From Pandoraea faecigallinarum (GTDB taxonomy: Bacteria; Pseudomonadota; Gammaproteobacteria; Burkholderiales; Burkholderiaceae): a stretch of DNA of 64,000 nt. Made by a program: the position numbers and the translations under genes. The notes beneath the pieces are model-generated. The model ran no database searches. It saw only the letters and a list, made by a program, of their open reading frames with translations, and was not told where the DNA came from. Shown here piece by piece: positions 31,792-39,476 of this stretch (positions are counted from its first letter, which is position 1; each line of letters begins with the position of its first letter). The DNA is taken from contig NZ_CP011807.3 in the NCBI RefSeq assembly GCF_001029105.3, positions 2,604,001 to 2,668,000 on the forward strand, read 5' to 3'.

Positions 31792-31797
31792 CGTGGA

Positions 31798-32703
31798 TCA
31801 ACCCGGCAACGTGAAGCCACAAGCGGCCAGCTGCGCATGCAGCTGCTCGTGCTGCTCGTCCGAGAGCCGCGAAAGCGGCGCACGTACCTGCGCCCACGCC
31901 GCGTCGTCGCGATGCGACGCCAGCACGGCCTTGAGCGCCGGGATCATCGGGAACGACTGGACGATGCTGCGAACGGCATCGGCCTGCGCCTGAAGCGCCG
32001 CGCCGGTGTCGTCCGCCCACTCGCGGCACAAGCGTGCAATGACCTCCGGATTGATGTTGACCGTCGCGGAAATGCAGCCCTTCGCGCCTCTGGCCGATGC
32101 ACGCGTGATCAGCGACTCCGACGCGGGAAAAATACCGAAACCGGGAAAGGCGTCGAGCATCGCGCTGAGGTTTTGCCAGTCGCCCGAGCTGTCCTTGATG
32201 CCGGCGACAGTGCGGGGGAAGTCGCGAATCAGGCGTTCGATGACGGGCAACGTGATCGGCACGCCCGAGAGCGCGGGAATGTGATACAGGTACAGCCGCA
32301 AACGCGCGTCGCCGACCTGTTCGATAACACGTGCGTAATAGTCATACAGACCGTCGTCGGAGATGCCTTTGTAGAAGAACGGCGGCAACATCAGTACGCC
32401 GGCGCATCCGTGCGCTACGGCATGACGCGTGAGCGTCACCGTCTCCGGCAGCGAACAGCAGCCCGTACCGGGCAGCATGCGCCGCGTATCGAGCCCGTTG
32501 TCGACCAGCAGGTCGAGTAACGCCATACGCTCGGCCAGTCCAAGCGAATTCGCTTCGCTGTTGGTGCCGAACGGCGCCAGACCCACGCCGTGCGAGAGCA
32601 ACCATGCGCAATGCGAGACAAAACGGGGGGCATCCGGCGTCAGATCCGCCTGAAACGGCGTGACGACGGGCGCAAACGCCCCGGTCAATTCGTGATCGAC
32701 CAT
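31798..32703 (-). CDS. DapA-family lyase (dihydrodipicolinate synthase superfamily)
   Basis: TIM-barrel class I aldolase/lyase of 301 residues. Schiff-base lysine is in TVAGIKDSSGDW (about 168) and the catalytic tyrosine in LYLYHIPAL (about 140); the GTNSEANSL segment replaces the GTTGE motif of true DapA. True DapA is usually elsewhere, and the catabolic setting points to an aldolase, dehydratase or hydratase-aldolase acting on a 2-oxo acid. ATG 32703 has AGGA upstream. The porin gene begins 6 bases after its stop, suggesting one transcript. Confidence 0.9.
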   Translation of the reverse strand: MVDHELTGAFAPVVTPFQADLTPDAPRFVSHCAWLLSHGVGLAPFGTNSEANSLGLAERMALLDLLVDNGLDTRRMLPGTGCCSLPETVTLTRHAVAHGCAGVLMLPPFFYKGISDDGLYDYYARVIEQVGDARLRLYLYHIPALSGVPITLPVIERLIRDFPRTVAGIKDSSGDWQNLSAMLDAFPGFGIFPASESLITRASARGAKGCISATVNINPEVIARLCREWADDTGAALQAQADAVRSIVQSFPMIPALKAVLASHRDDAAWAQVRAPLSRLSDEQHEQLHAQLAACGFTLPG

Positions 32704-32796
32704 GACAGTTCCTAGTAGGGAGAAAGAGAGGTTCGTCGCGACCCGCGCCGGGCACTCATCGCACGCGCTCGGCGCTTCAGGCAGACGCGGCCCCGA

Positions 32797-33756
32797 TCAG
32801 GGCGATGGGTTGAGTTCGTGCAGGAATTGCAGGATTTCGCGGCCGAGCGAGTCGTCGCCGGTGTCGATGTGGGCCACGATGGAGGTGTGGTTGTGATCGC
32901 GCACCTGGACGAAGCGCTGCGCACGCGCGTCGCGCACGGACAACCGGTGGCAGAACTCCAACGCATAGGTATCGAGATGGGGATTCTCGAACTCCGCGAC
33001 GACGGTCATCACCGGAACGGGCATCGCCTCGGCATGTGCCATCGGCGCATCCGACGCGTAACGCGCCGGGTCCTCGCCGTAGTACGCCACCACCCCTGGA
33101 GCGTTCGGATTGTCCGGCAGCACGTCGGCACGCAGCCGCGCGCTGATGAGGACAGCGCCAGCCACCTCAGGCGTTGCCGGTCGTACACGCGGATCGCAGA
33201 GATAACTCGCAACGTGCGATCCGCCGGCCGAGTGCCCGATCAGCAACACGCGCGACAGGTCCGCGCCGCCCTCGCCCGCATGCGCGTCGAGATTCGCGCG
33301 AATCCAGGCCATGGCCAGTGCGATGTCCTGCGCGCCGCCGGGAAACGGGGCCTCGGGCGCGAGACGATATTCCACGTTCACGGCAATGCAGCCATGACGT
33401 GCGAAATACCGCGGCACGTTGCCGTAGATCTGCGTGTTGGCGTTCCGGTCGCCTCGCACGAAGCCGCCGCCATGTACGAACACGACCACCGGGGCCCGAC
33501 CGCGCGCCGCGCCCGCTCCGGGCGTTGGCCGATAGACGTCGAGCCGGTGGCGGGCATGCGGGCCGTACGCCAGATCGCACTCCACGGCGAAGCCATCGGC
33601 CGGCGCCCTGGCCAGCAGCGGCGTATAGACGTCGAGCACGGCGCGCCGGCCCGCGGCAATATCCTCCACCCAGCGCGGACCGAGCCCGCGCATCAGGCCG
33701 CGTGCGGCCAGCCAATCGATCGGCGCCGGTGTGGCCAACGTTTGCCCGTCCATCAA
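32797..33756 (-). CDS. Alpha/beta hydrolase, HSL/kynurenine-formamidase-like
   Basis: Cytosolic alpha/beta hydrolase of 319 residues in the hormone-sensitive-lipase group. The oxyanion hole is VFVHGGGFVRGD (about 93-104), the nucleophile elbow GHSAGGSH (about 174), and the catalytic His is in VRDHNHTS (near 290). Members cleave small esters or N-formyl amides. Its ATG overlaps the ABC ATPase stop by four bases (ATGA), so it is translated with the importer and probably acts on the imported compound or an early intermediate. Confidence 0.88.
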   Translation of the reverse strand: MMDGQTLATPAPIDWLAARGLMRGLGPRWVEDIAAGRRAVLDVYTPLLARAPADGFAVECDLAYGPHARHRLDVYRPTPGAGAARGRAPVVVFVHGGGFVRGDRNANTQIYGNVPRYFARHGCIAVNVEYRLAPEAPFPGGAQDIALAMAWIRANLDAHAGEGGADLSRVLLIGHSAGGSHVASYLCDPRVRPATPEVAGAVLISARLRADVLPDNPNAPGVVAYYGEDPARYASDAPMAHAEAMPVPVMTVVAEFENPHLDTYALEFCHRLSVRDARAQRFVQVRDHNHTSIVAHIDTGDDSLGREILQFLHELNPSP

Positions 33757-34655
33757 TACACTCCCATCAACTGCGAGAGCTGCGCAATGTACCCGGCGTA
33801 GCGCGGGTGCTGCTTGATCGTCTGCGGCGAGCGCGGACGCGGCAGATCGATCGCCACCTCCTGCTCGACCTTGCCCGGACGCGCCGACATCACGATCACA
33901 CGATCCGACAGGAACACCGCCTCCTCGATGCTGTGCGTGACGAGCAACACCGTTTGCCGGTGCTCCTGCCAGATGCGCAGCAATTCGACGTTCAGGTTGT
34001 CGCGCGTGAGCGCGTCGAGTGCCCCGAACGGTTCGTCCATCAGCAGCACCTTCGGTTCGAGCGCAAGAATCTGGCCGATCGACGCGCGCTGACGCATCCC
34101 GCCGGACAACTCATGCGGATGGTGATCCGCGAATTGTGCAAGCCCCAGCATTTCGAGCAGCGCCGCGACGCGCGGCTCGCTCTTCTCTTTCGGAATCTTG
34201 CGAAGCTGGGTGCCGAGCATCAGGTTCTGCCGCACGGTGAGCCACGGCAGCATGTTGCTCGACTGAAAGACGACGCCGATCTCCGGCAAGGGCTGCGATA
34301 CGCGCTGGCCGCCCACGCGCACTTCGCCGCCGTCGTGCGGCACGAGTCCCGCGACGATACGCAGCAACGTGCTCTTGCCGCAACCGCTCGCGCCGAGTAT
34401 CGACACGAATTCCCGGTCCGCAACGGACAACGAGACATCCTCGAGAATCCTGACAGGCGCGGCCTTGCGTTGCCTGGCTGCGAAGGCCTTGTCGACATGA
34501 CGCACTTCGATCATGGTGTCGGCTGGCGGCGCGGACGCGGCCGGGGCGCCGGAGGGCGACGCTGTCGCGGCGCGCGTGCCATGAAGGGGCGTCACGGCGT
34601 TCGGCTTCGCGTCGGTCATGTGGGTCATGTTCGTGATGTGGGTGACGCCGTTCAT
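33753..34655 (-). CDS. ABC transporter ATPase, SsuB/TauB type
   Basis: ATPase subunit of 300 residues: Walker A GASGCGKST, Q-loop VVFQSSNMLPW, signature LSGGMRQR, Walker B VLLMDEPFGALD and H-loop VTHSIEEA. Compared with relatives it has an extra low-complexity N-terminal leader of about 45 residues rich in Thr, Ala and Pro before the domain starts at MIEVRHVDKAF. The ATG at 34655 overlaps the permease stop (ATGA), and its own stop overlaps the next gene. Confidence 0.95.
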   Translation of the reverse strand: MNGVTHITNMTHMTDAKPNAVTPLHGTRAATASPSGAPAASAPPADTMIEVRHVDKAFAARQRKAAPVRILEDVSLSVADREFVSILGASGCGKSTLLRIVAGLVPHDGGEVRVGGQRVSQPLPEIGVVFQSSNMLPWLTVRQNLMLGTQLRKIPKEKSEPRVAALLEMLGLAQFADHHPHELSGGMRQRASIGQILALEPKVLLMDEPFGALDALTRDNLNVELLRIWQEHRQTVLLVTHSIEEAVFLSDRVIVMSARPGKVEQEVAIDLPRPRSPQTIKQHPRYAGYIAQLSQLMGVY

Positions 34656-35395
34656 ACGTTGATCCCCCGCCACCAGACGAAGCGCGCGAGGCGCTCGATG
34701 ACCCAATACAGCACCACGGCAAGCAGCGTCACCATCAGAATGGCGGCGAACATGACGTCGGTGCGAGCGGCAGCCGACGCGAACACGATCAGGTGTCCAA
34801 GCCCTTCTTCCGAACCGATGAACTCGCCGACGATGGCCCCGATCACCGCGAGCGGCATCGCGATTTTCAGACCGTCGGCGAATGCCGGCAGCGCCGCCGG
34901 CAGATACAGACGCCAGAAGGTGTCCCACGGGCTCGCCCCGAGCGCGCGGAAGTGCTCGTCGAGATTGCGCGCCACGCAGGCGAGTCCGCCCATCGTCGCC
35001 ACCACCACGGGGAAGAAGGCAAACAGGAACGTGGATGCCAGTTTCGAGGCGAAGCCATACCCGAACCACACGATCATGAGAGGCGCGAGCGCGATCTTCG
35101 GCATGCTTTGCAGCGCAGTGACGAGCGGATACAGCGTGCGACGCGCAAACGCGCTGTAGCTGATGACCACGCCGATCACGAGGCCGCCCAGCACGGCCGC
35201 AACGAAGCCCGTCAACACTTCGACGGTCGTCACCCAGGTATCCGTGAGCATCTGCGGATGCACTTCCCATGCCGCGCGAAAGATGCCCGACGGGGGCGGC
35301 ATCAGGTACGACTGCACCTTGAAATACGTCACGGCCATTTCCCACAGGGCGAGCAATACGCCCCAGAACACGATCGTCTGTGCGATGCGTTTCAT
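34652..35395 (-). CDS. ABC transporter permease, SsuC/TauC type
   Basis: Integral membrane permease of 247 residues and about six helices, with the EAA-loop RALGASPWDTFWRLYLPAALP that couples to the ATPase. The start has a strong GGAGGAG ribosome-binding site. Together with the ATPase and the NMT1-type binding protein in the same run it forms a complete importer, though a VOC gene lies between permease and binding protein. Confidence 0.93.
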   Translation of the reverse strand: MKRIAQTIVFWGVLLALWEMAVTYFKVQSYLMPPPSGIFRAAWEVHPQMLTDTWVTTVEVLTGFVAAVLGGLVIGVVISYSAFARRTLYPLVTALQSMPKIALAPLMIVWFGYGFASKLASTFLFAFFPVVVATMGGLACVARNLDEHFRALGASPWDTFWRLYLPAALPAFADGLKIAMPLAVIGAIVGEFIGSEEGLGHLIVFASAAARTDVMFAAILMVTLLAVVLYWVIERLARFVWWRGINV

Positions 35396-35463
35396 TCGAA
35401 TGTCTCCTCCGGTTGCCGATTCTGCGATCGGCCATGGGGCCTGTTGGCCCATTGACGAGCGCG

Positions 35464-36021
35464 CTATGCCTTGCCGCCCGACTTCTCCTTGACCATGCCC
35501 GGCGGCGGCGGCACGACGAAGCGCTCGAACCGGAACCGGTCGAAGCTCTCGATGTTGCGCTCCCAGACCTTTGCCTCGTACGGATGCTCGGCGTCGATCT
35601 GCGTCATCTCGCAATACAGTTCGACGTTGTTGCCGTCGGGATCCTTGAACACGAGGAAGTAGTTCGCACCGGGACCGTGGCGGCCGATGCCGCGCACGAT
35701 CTCGACGTCATGCGCACGCAGCACCGCCACGGCGTTCTCCATCTCCTCCACGCTATCGACCAGATACGAAAAATGCTCCATGCCCGGCCGGCTGTAGCGC
35801 GGCAGGTCGTCGATGTCGGGCGAGTTTTTCGGGATTTGCGAGAGCGCCAGATCGTGGTGGTCGCTGCCCGCGCGCAAAAACACCATCTGATCGTCGATCC
35901 AGTCGGAGACCGTGAGGCCGAGCACTTCGGTGTAGAACCTCACCGACTTCTGAATATCACGCACGACCAGCACGAGGTGTCCGAGTCGTTTCGGGTTGAG
36001 CCGGGGTTTGGGGCTTGTCAT
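35464..36021 (-). CDS. VOC-family metalloenzyme, extradiol-dioxygenase-like
   Basis: Vicinal-oxygen-chelate protein of 185 residues with two beta-alpha-beta-beta-beta modules. The metal triad expected of type I extradiol dioxygenases is visible: His in LGHLVLVVRD, His in GMEHFSYLV and Glu in NNVELYCEM. The protein is single-domain, shorter than classic two-domain dioxygenases. It lies between the binding-protein and permease genes. Ring cleavage of a small diol is the attractive reading; isomerase or lyase activity is equally compatible with the fold. ATG 36021 follows AAGGAG. Confidence 0.87.
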   Translation of the reverse strand: MTSPKPRLNPKRLGHLVLVVRDIQKSVRFYTEVLGLTVSDWIDDQMVFLRAGSDHHDLALSQIPKNSPDIDDLPRYSRPGMEHFSYLVDSVEEMENAVAVLRAHDVEIVRGIGRHGPGANYFLVFKDPDGNNVELYCEMTQIDAEHPYEAKVWERNIESFDRFRFERFVVPPPPGMVKEKSGGKA

Positions 36022-36095
36022 CTGCACTCCTTGCATTGCATCGGTTCGGGTCCGTTTCCGTTCGACCGGGAGCCCGTTCGGCACGGGTTCGCCGC

Positions 36096-37181
36096 TCACT
36101 CGACGAACTGGTTGGTATAGATGTCGGTCGCTTTGAGCGTGGGCGCCAGATGGAAAGCCTCGCGCACGAATCTGGCGGTGGCCTCCATGCGCGGCACCGG
36201 CAGCCAGCCCGGCTTGTGTCCCTTCGTCTCGCGATCCCCCTCCAACGCGCCGATCTGACGGATCTGTTCGACCATGACCTGCTTGTCGAGCATGGGGTAT
36301 TGCGAGGCAATCACGCCCGCCGACGCCTCCGGGTTATCGCGCATCCACGCATAGCCGCGATAGGTCGCCTGCACGAAGCGGCGCACCACGTCGGGCTTTT
36401 GCTCGATCATCTTTTCCGTGGTGACAATGCCGTTGCCGACCATGTCCAGACCGAAGTCGCGATACCGCAACGATCCGATCTCGCGCCCCTGCTTCGCGGC
36501 CAGCGACTTGAGCACGGGAAGATTCGCGCCTTCCCAGCATTCGGTAAGATCGACGCGTCCTTGCAGGAACGACGGATTGATCGTCGACGGATCGAGGCGC
36601 AGCAGCTTGATCGACGTCGGCGGCAGACCGTTGGCTTGCAGCCAGGCGGGTACGATGTTCTGCAACGGCGACGCGCCACCGCCGCCCATCGACATCCCCT
36701 TGAGGTCGGCCGGCCCGGCGATCTTTCGCCCGGGCTTGGCCAGATAGCAGATCGCGCCGGGCCATACGGTGTTGATCGAGCCGACCATCTTCGTCTTGCC
36801 GCCCTGCGCGCGGTTGAGCATCACGCTGATCGGATCGCCGTAGCCGAACTCGAACAGCCCCTGATCGACTTCGTTGACCGTGCGCTGCCCCCCGTGACCG
36901 ACGATGGCCGAGACCTCCAGCCCCGCCTCGCGGTAGTATCCCTTGTTGATCGCGACGAGCACGCCGCCAGTGCTGCCCTGCGGCAGCCACGAGAGGTTGA
37001 ACTTCACCTTCTCCTGGGCGGCGACAGGGCTCGCCCACAACGCCATCGCACCGATGGTGCCGACGGCGCCGGCCCATACACCGGCCCATACACCGGCCCA
37101 TACACCGGCCCATACACCGGCACATACACCGGCATATACGCGCGCCGCCCACCGGCGTCTGGTCCACTGCCACTGCTGCAT
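36096..37181 (-). CDS. ABC substrate-binding protein, NMT1/THI5-like, with repeat-expanded signal peptide
   Basis: Periplasmic binding protein of 361 residues in the NMT1/THI5 family (SWLPQGSTGGVLVAINKGYY, then YGDPISVMLNRAQGG). The leader is strange: after a basic start (WTRRRWAAR) the hydrophobic core is built of six AGVW-like units (residues about 15-38) encoded by a 12-bp tandem repeat, then a second hydrophobic stretch ends at PVAA-Q, giving an over-long signal peptide. ATG 37181 has AGGAG upstream. The ligand is probably a small aromatic or heterocyclic acid, inferred from neighbouring enzymes. Confidence 0.9.
   Translation of the reverse strand: MQQWQWTRRRWAARVYAGVCAGVWAGVWAGVWAGVWAGAVGTIGAMALWASPVAAQEKVKFNLSWLPQGSTGGVLVAINKGYYREAGLEVSAIVGHGGQRTVNEVDQGLFEFGYGDPISVMLNRAQGGKTKMVGSINTVWPGAICYLAKPGRKIAGPADLKGMSMGGGGASPLQNIVPAWLQANGLPPTSIKLLRLDPSTINPSFLQGRVDLTECWEGANLPVLKSLAAKQGREIGSLRYRDFGLDMVGNGIVTTEKMIEQKPDVVRRFVQATYRGYAWMRDNPEASAGVIASQYPMLDKQVMVEQIRQIGALEGDRETKGHKPGWLPVPRMEATARFVREAFHLAPTLKATDIYTNQFVE
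37069..37140. repeat. 12-bp tandem repeat inside binding-protein signal peptide
   Basis: Six consecutive units of CCGGCCCATACA; the first four are identical, the fifth has one change and the sixth two. On the coding (minus) strand they encode AGVW repeats. The unit is a multiple of three, so copy-number changes would alter signal-peptide length without breaking the frame. Confidence 0.97.
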
Positions 37182-37218
37182 TGCTGTCTCCTTCCGGCCG
37201 CCCCATGAGCGGCCCTTG

Positions 37219-38175
37219 TTATTTGCGCTGTGCCACGACACGGTTCTCGATGGCGCCAATGCCTTCGATGCCCGCCACCATCACGTCACCCGCCTTGAGA
37301 TACACGCCGCGTCCCATACCGACGCCCGTCGGCGTGCCCGTGGCGATCAGGTCGCCGGGCTTGAGCGTCAGAATGTCGGACAGGTAGGCGATCTGCTCTG
37401 CAATGTTGAAGATCATTCCTGCCGTCGTGTCGTTCTGCATCGTTTCGCCGTTCACAGACAGCGTCATGCGCAGATTCTGGGGGTCGCGAATGACGTCGCG
37501 CGGCACAAACCACGGCCCCAGAGGAGCGAAGGTATCGAAACTCTTGCCGCGAAACCAGTCGTGCGTGAACGGATAGTCGGTGCGGCGGTTCAGATCCCGG
37601 GCGCTCACGTCGTTGATGACGGTGTAGCCCGCGATCCACTCATGCGCCTGCGCGGCCGGAATATGGCGCCCGGGACGGCCGATCACCACGGCCAGCTCGA
37701 CCTCCCAGTCCACGCGCTCGGCATTCGGCGGAAGCACGACGTCCGTGCCGCTCGCCGTCACGCTCGTCTCCGCTTTCATGAAGATGTATGGCGAGCTTTC
37801 GCTGCGCGGCGCGAGTTTGGTGCCCATTTCCGCCGCGTGCTCGTAAAAGTTGGATGCCGTCGCAAAAATCCGTCCCGGCTGATACGGCACGCACAGCCGA
37901 TACTCGCCGCTGACCAACGCGCCGACCCTGGCCGGCACGCCCGCTTCGATGGCGCGGCGCACCGCCGCACAAACCGCCTCGCCGTGGACGTACCAGTCCG
38001 ATAGCAGCGCCGTTAAATCCCGTGATGCCGTGACACCGTCCTCGGCCCCGGCGCCCATGTGATCGAGAACGGCCTCCAGATCGTACAGACGTCCGTGTTG
38101 CACCAGCGCCGTGCGACGTGCCGCGACCGCGCCCGGGACCAACGATTCATAAGTTGCGATTCCAAACCAGCTCAC
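37219..38175 (-). CDS. Fumarylacetoacetate hydrolase (FAH) family protein
   Basis: FAH-fold metalloenzyme of 318 residues. The metal-binding acids lie in DWEVELAVVIG and the conserved GYTVINDVSARD, and the C-terminal GTPTGVGMG loop is present. The family includes C-C bond hydrolases, decarboxylases and hydratases that act after aromatic ring opening. It starts at GTG 38175 with GGAG upstream and is the first gene of the leftward run, next to an operator-like palindrome. Expected job: hydrolyse or hydrate a ring-cleavage product. Confidence 0.9.
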   Translation of the reverse strand: MSWFGIATYESLVPGAVAARRTALVQHGRLYDLEAVLDHMGAGAEDGVTASRDLTALLSDWYVHGEAVCAAVRRAIEAGVPARVGALVSGEYRLCVPYQPGRIFATASNFYEHAAEMGTKLAPRSESSPYIFMKAETSVTASGTDVVLPPNAERVDWEVELAVVIGRPGRHIPAAQAHEWIAGYTVINDVSARDLNRRTDYPFTHDWFRGKSFDTFAPLGPWFVPRDVIRDPQNLRMTLSVNGETMQNDTTAGMIFNIAEQIAYLSDILTLKPGDLIATGTPTGVGMGRGVYLKAGDVMVAGIEGIGAIENRVVAQRK

Positions 38176-38240
38176 GCCTATCTCCTTGTCTTCCCTCGGG
38201 GAACCGATGTCGCGTCCGCGCATCGGCTGTCTTTTTGATT

Positions 38241-38280
38241 GCTATGTTCAAACACAATACATAGCATATGTATACATAGC
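38241..38280. promoter_or_regulatory. Complex operator region between FAH and dehydrogenase genes
   Basis: The core TATGTATACATA (38267-38278) is a perfect 12-bp palindrome. Around it, GCTATGT (38241-38247) faces ACATAGC (38259-38265) across 11 bases, and ACATAGC recurs at 38274-38280. The central ATGTATAC is shared with the promoter regions of the porin, VOC and GntR genes to the right, so the GntR regulator is the likely binder. Confidence 0.65.
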
Positions 38281-38333
38281 AACAGATTTGTATTTTATTT
38301 TTTAATCCATCCGAACGAGGCGATTAACCTTCG

Positions 38334-39338
38334 ATGAACTCCGTGAATTCCAGGAACGGCACACCCTTGCCGCTCGATCTGCTCAATCTCATTGCGCTCG
38401 AACCGCTCGCCCGTGCGCAGTTGTTCGCCGCTGGCCTGCGGCTTCACGACGTCGACGCGGCGGACCTGCGCCTCGACATGCCCGGCATGTCCGACATCGC
38501 CAGGCGCATTCGGGTCGTGCTCACCAATGGCACCACCGGTCTGAGCGCCGCACAGATGGATGCGCTGCCGCAGCTCGGGCTCGTGTGCGCCTTCGGCGCC
38601 GGGTACGAGCGCATCGACGTAGCCGCGGCGGCCAGGCGCGGTATCGCCGTCGCGCATGCACCCAACACGAACGGCGAAACCGTGGCCGATCACGCGCTGG
38701 CGCTGATGCTCGCGGTATCGCGCGGGCTCATCACGCTCGATCGCGCCGTCAAAGCCGGAGGCTGGGCGAAACATCGCGCGCCGCGCCCGACACTGCACGG
38801 CGCACGGCTCGGAGTCGTCGGCCTGGGCAACATCGGTCACGCTATTGCGATGCGCGCCGAGGGCTTCGGGATGTCCGTCGGTTATCACGCACGCACCGTT
38901 CGCCCCGGGTGCCGCTGGCAACACTTCCACACCATCGGCGAACTGGCCGATGCGAGTGACTTCCTCGTACTCGCGTGCCCCGGCGGTCCCGCGACACGGC
39001 ATCTCGTCAATGCCGAGGTGCTGGCGCGACTCGGGGCCTCCGGATTTCTCGTGAACGTGGCGCGCGGCAGCGTCGTCGACACGTCGGCCCTGATCGAAGC
39101 GTTGTGCGACGGCGTCATCGCCGGTGCGGCACTCGACGTTTTCGAGGACGAACCGACGGTGCCTTCGGCACTGCGCATGCTGGAAAACGTGGTGCTCACG
39201 CCTCACGTCTCTGGCCGCTCGCCTGCCGCGTTGCAGGCACAGGTCGACTTGCTGCTGGCCAATGTCCGCGCGTATCTGGCAGGCGCGCCGTTGCCGGCTG
39301 CCGTCAACGCCACGGCACATCGCAAAGCGCAGGAATAA
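38334..39338 (+). CDS. D-2-hydroxyacid dehydrogenase (glyoxylate/hydroxypyruvate reductase-like)
   Basis: NAD(P)-dependent dehydrogenase of 334 residues. The dinucleotide motif is VVGLGNIGHAIA (about 164-175), and the catalytic Arg (LVNVARGSVVD), Glu (DVFEDEP) and His (LTPHVSGRS) are all present. It would interconvert a 2-oxo acid and a D-2-hydroxy acid. It is divergent from the FAH-led run and shares its promoter region, so it probably handles a small oxo acid from the same pathway. A strong terminator follows. Confidence 0.92.
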   Translation: MNSVNSRNGTPLPLDLLNLIALEPLARAQLFAAGLRLHDVDAADLRLDMPGMSDIARRIRVVLTNGTTGLSAAQMDALPQLGLVCAFGAGYERIDVAAAARRGIAVAHAPNTNGETVADHALALMLAVSRGLITLDRAVKAGGWAKHRAPRPTLHGARLGVVGLGNIGHAIAMRAEGFGMSVGYHARTVRPGCRWQHFHTIGELADASDFLVLACPGGPATRHLVNAEVLARLGASGFLVNVARGSVVDTSALIEALCDGVIAGAALDVFEDEPTVPSALRMLENVVLTPHVSGRSPAALQAQVDLLLANVRAYLAGAPLPAAVNATAHRKAQE

Positions 39339-39342
39339 AAAG

Positions 39343-39382
39343 GAAGCGGGCAACCGGGAGACCATCGGAGGTTGCCCGCTTC
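39343..39382. terminator. Strong hairpin after dehydrogenase gene
   Basis: GAAGCGGGCAACC (39343-39355) pairs perfectly over 13 bp with GGTTGCCCGCTTC (39370-39382) across a 14-base loop. It lies between convergent genes five bases past the dehydrogenase stop, with an A-run upstream (for the minus strand) and no long T-run downstream. A bidirectional terminator is the best reading. Confidence 0.75.
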
Positions 39383-39476
39383 AACACTTCACGCTTTGGA
39401 GGCCCTGTGAAGTCGTTCGCAAGGACCGTGGGACGCGCTCGGCCTTATTACCTGGGTGCCTACGTGCCCACGCGAT

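Noticed and set aside
31798..32703. Calling the DapA-family gene the lysine-biosynthesis dapA
   Set aside because: The GTTGE signature is replaced by GTNSE and the gene sits in a catabolic run; a dedicated 2-oxo-acid lyase is likelier.
33174..35159. Long open frame (661 codons) antisense to the ABC importer genes
   Set aside because: It is the high-GC mirror of well-supported genes on the other strand, Arg/Pro-rich, with no domain and no ribosome-binding site.
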